From contig CALFSW010000114.1 in NCBI GenBank assembly GCA_937916505.1, positions 1 to 35,781 of the forward strand: a DNA stretch of 35,781 nt, in the 5' to 3' direction. Positions 34,218-35,781 of the stretch are shown piece after piece. The notes under the pieces are model-generated. The model worked only from the letters and a program-made list of their open reading frames with translations. It made no database searches and was not told the DNA's origin. The position numbers and the translations under genes are program-made. Each line of letters opens with the position of its first letter. Position 1 is the first letter of the stretch. This stretch comes from an uncultured Verrucomicrobiales bacterium (GTDB lineage: Bacteria; Verrucomicrobiota; Verrucomicrobiia; Verrucomicrobiales; Akkermansiaceae).

Positions 34218-35171
34218 ATGAGCGACGTTCCTTTGGCCATTGGCATTGATTTCGGCGGAACTTCGGTGAAAACCGGAGTCCTTTATCGTGGCAATCTCAT
34301 CGAAGAAGCCCCCCGAATCGACACCCAGGAGTTTGAGGAAGCCCGCCCGCTGATCGAACGCATCCACGAAACCGTCCGGGACCTCCGGAGCCGCCACCCC
34401 CGCATCGAAGCCATTGGCGTCGGAATGCCCGGTTTCGTCGATTTCCCCACCGGTATGGTGCACAACCTCACCAACGTCAAAGGCTGGCAGCGAATCTATC
34501 TGAAACGCGAACTCAATGAACTCGCCAACCTCCCTGTCACCGTTGAAAATGACGCCAATTGCATGGCCTACGCCGAGTGGAAGCGCGGCTCCGGCCGTGG
34601 CATGAGCCATCTCGTCGCCCTCACCCTCGGCACCGGAGTGGGTGGAGGAATCGTCATCGATAACCGCATGGTCCGGGGCGCCAACTTTGTGGCAGGAGAA
34701 CTCGGACAAACGTCCATCGACTATCAGGGCCCCGATGGCGCCTATGGCAATCGCGGCTCTCTCGAGGACTACGTCGGTAACCAGCAAATCACCGATATGG
34801 CCTTCAAAGCCTATACCGATGCCGGGAAATCGATGGAACGCTCCGATTGCGAGCCCGCCCATCTCACCGCGCTGGCTCTCAAGGGAGATGCCATCGCTCT
34901 TGAAATCTGGGATCGCGTCGCCAGAAAACTCTCCACCGCCCTTATGAACTGCTGCTGGCTTCTCAATCCCGAAGCGATCATCATCGGCGGTGGCGTCGCG
35001 AAAGCCGGATCCTTGCTTTTCGACCCACTCGAAAAGCACCTCCGCTCCCAGCTCAGCCCCCCCTTCAAGGAAAACCTCCGACTCCTTCCCGCTCGCTTTG
35101 GCAATGAAGCAGGCATCGTCGGAGCGGCCACCCTCGCTCTCGAGGAAGCCGGCTTCAACGTCGACGACTAG
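34218..35171 (+). CDS. ROK-family sugar kinase (glucokinase-like) lacking the zinc site
   Basis: A 317-aa ROK kinase. The ATP-binding motif DFGGT is at 11-15, VGMPGFVD near 68-75, the catalytic D112 in ENDANC, and the GTGVGGG loop at 138-144. The zinc-binding elements are changed: the His of GELGH is Gln (GELGQ, Q164), and the CxCGxxGCLE loop reads GAYGNRGSLE (174-183), with no cysteine. Glucose or another hexose is the probable substrate, but the zinc-less site makes specificity uncertain. It starts 45 bp after coaX, likely in the same transcript. Confidence 0.88.
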   Translation: MSDVPLAIGIDFGGTSVKTGVLYRGNLIEEAPRIDTQEFEEARPLIERIHETVRDLRSRHPRIEAIGVGMPGFVDFPTGMVHNLTNVKGWQRIYLKRELNELANLPVTVENDANCMAYAEWKRGSGRGMSHLVALTLGTGVGGGIVIDNRMVRGANFVAGELGQTSIDYQGPDGAYGNRGSLEDYVGNQQITDMAFKAYTDAGKSMERSDCEPAHLTALALKGDAIALEIWDRVARKLSTALMNCCWLLNPEAIIIGGGVAKAGSLLFDPLEKHLRSQLSPPFKENLRLLPARFGNEAGIVGAATLALEEAGFNVDD

Positions 35172-35212
35172 TCAGGGCCACACCCAAGCATTCAAAATTC
35201 CACCTTGGATGT

Positions 35213-35692
35213 TCAGCCTTCGACGTTCCCCAGTTCCACCCAGCTTCGACACCCCCCGTACTTCTTCGAATACGGAAAAATGATCGGCTCGGGCAGCTTC
35301 TCCACCTCCACGTAAGCCACGTGGATGCTCCCTGAAGCCATCCCCTTGCCTTCCCAAAAGAAACGATCACGAATCGTCTCCTCGGTCCAGATGTGTTGAT
35401 CATTTAAAGCAGCCACTTCATCCCAATCGGTCAAGGTCACGGCTTTGATCACCTTCACCTTCGAAGTGATCGTCACCTCTTCCCCGATCTCCCACTCCGG
35501 CTTCGCAACCACATCTGGCACCGTGACAAAATCCCCCTGGGCATGAAACCGCGTCGGGAAAAGCACGAATTCCTCATGCGCAAACGAAAACCCATCCCGT
35601 CCCTCGTGAATCCCTCCTTTACGGAGAATCAGCGACTGACGCCCTTCCTCCAGAGCCTGACACACAACATCCCATTCCTTGAAAGCGATCAT
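35213..35692 (-). CDS. DUF1802 family protein
   Basis: A 159-aa soluble protein. The start MIAFKEWDVVCQALEEG, then LILRKGGIHEGRDGF and FVLFPTRFHAQGD, is the characteristic opening of DUF1802, a family of unknown function scattered in bacteria and archaea. The later part (about 85-150) is alpha/beta with a WEGKGM and HVAYVEVEKLPEP segment. The ATG follows no clear Shine-Dalgarno. It converges on the ROK kinase with 41 bases between the stops; a five-base hairpin (CCAAG/CTTGG) there is too weak to call. Confidence 0.85.
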   Translation of the reverse strand: MIAFKEWDVVCQALEEGRQSLILRKGGIHEGRDGFSFAHEEFVLFPTRFHAQGDFVTVPDVVAKPEWEIGEEVTITSKVKVIKAVTLTDWDEVAALNDQHIWTEETIRDRFFWEGKGMASGSIHVAYVEVEKLPEPIIFPYSKKYGGCRSWVELGNVEG

Positions 35693-35781
35693 GGACCCAA
35701 CAAACTCTAAATCTCAAAATTTTAAATGCTAAAGTCCATTGCCGGAGTCTCTTTCCTGATTTAAAAAAAACGATGGATGAC

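Noticed and set aside
35773-35781. ATGGATGAC at the window end as the start of another gene
   Set aside because: Only three codons are visible, so no coding evidence can be given.
1-35781. Search by eye for CRISPR arrays, tRNA or rRNA genes, transposases, prophage or toxin-antitoxin modules
   Set aside because: None was found. The only regular repeat is the protein-coding one in the DUF4175-like gene.

Overview
The window is a gene-dense, fairly GC-rich bacterial chromosome segment that most resembles Verrucomicrobiota (planctomycete-type PVC bacteria are the alternative). The main reasons are a Planctomycete-cytochrome-C/DUF1549/LamG/DUF1553 protein paired with a TAT-exported DUF1501 protein, a DUF4175-type giant coiled-coil membrane protein, a eukaryotic-type UDP-glucose pyrophosphorylase, and a COG4112-type NUDIX protein. 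Many genes have weak or no Shine-Dalgarno sequence, and several start at GTG or TTG. No rRNA, tRNA, IS element, prophage or CRISPR array was seen. This looks like core chromosome rather than a mobile island.

Layout. 43-6295 is a minus-strand block reading right to left: UDP-glucose pyrophosphorylase, a beta-phosphoglucomutase-like HAD phosphatase, a SWIM/SNF2 helicase and RodA. At 6296-6426 a divergent intergenic region carries a near-perfect -24/-12 (sigma-54) promoter pointing into rpoN itself, which is followed by an Mrp/ApbC ATPase. Next come a TAT-exported sugar-isomerase-like protein (9205-10116), two minus-strand coiled-coil lipoproteins flanking an unknown protein (10199-12071), and a NUDIX-like hydrolase. 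13014-14460 holds a two-domain CbiX-type chelatase overlapping a cysteine-cluster protein; together they look like the two halves of the DR2241-type protein of Deinococcus. A small lipoprotein and a TrmA/RlmD-type RNA methyltransferase follow.

16283-22638 is a minus-strand operon: a 1573-aa DUF4175-like protein with five gapless 117-residue tandem repeats, then an exported six-repeat alpha/alpha-barrel (squalene-cyclase-like) protein coupled by an ATGA overlap, then a TPR protein. 22753-22979 holds what looks like a small coiled-coil gene broken by a one-base deletion in an A run. 23079-27505 is the cytochrome/LamG plus DUF1501 pair. Then come an exported EEP-family nuclease/phosphatase, an atypical ROK protein, a stand-alone DEDDy-type nuclease, an RDD/GYF membrane protein with a LolC/E permease, glyoxalase I, type III pantothenate kinase, a second ROK kinase lacking the zinc site, and a DUF1802 protein.

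How they fit together: most genes are housekeeping (cell shape, UDP-glucose supply, RNA modification, CoA synthesis, Fe-S carrier, lipoprotein export). The parts that invite a closer look are the sigma-54 site before rpoN, the DUF4175 repeat operon, the split CbiX/Fe-S pair, and two hidden small reading frames. No single clearly novel defence or secretion system was found.
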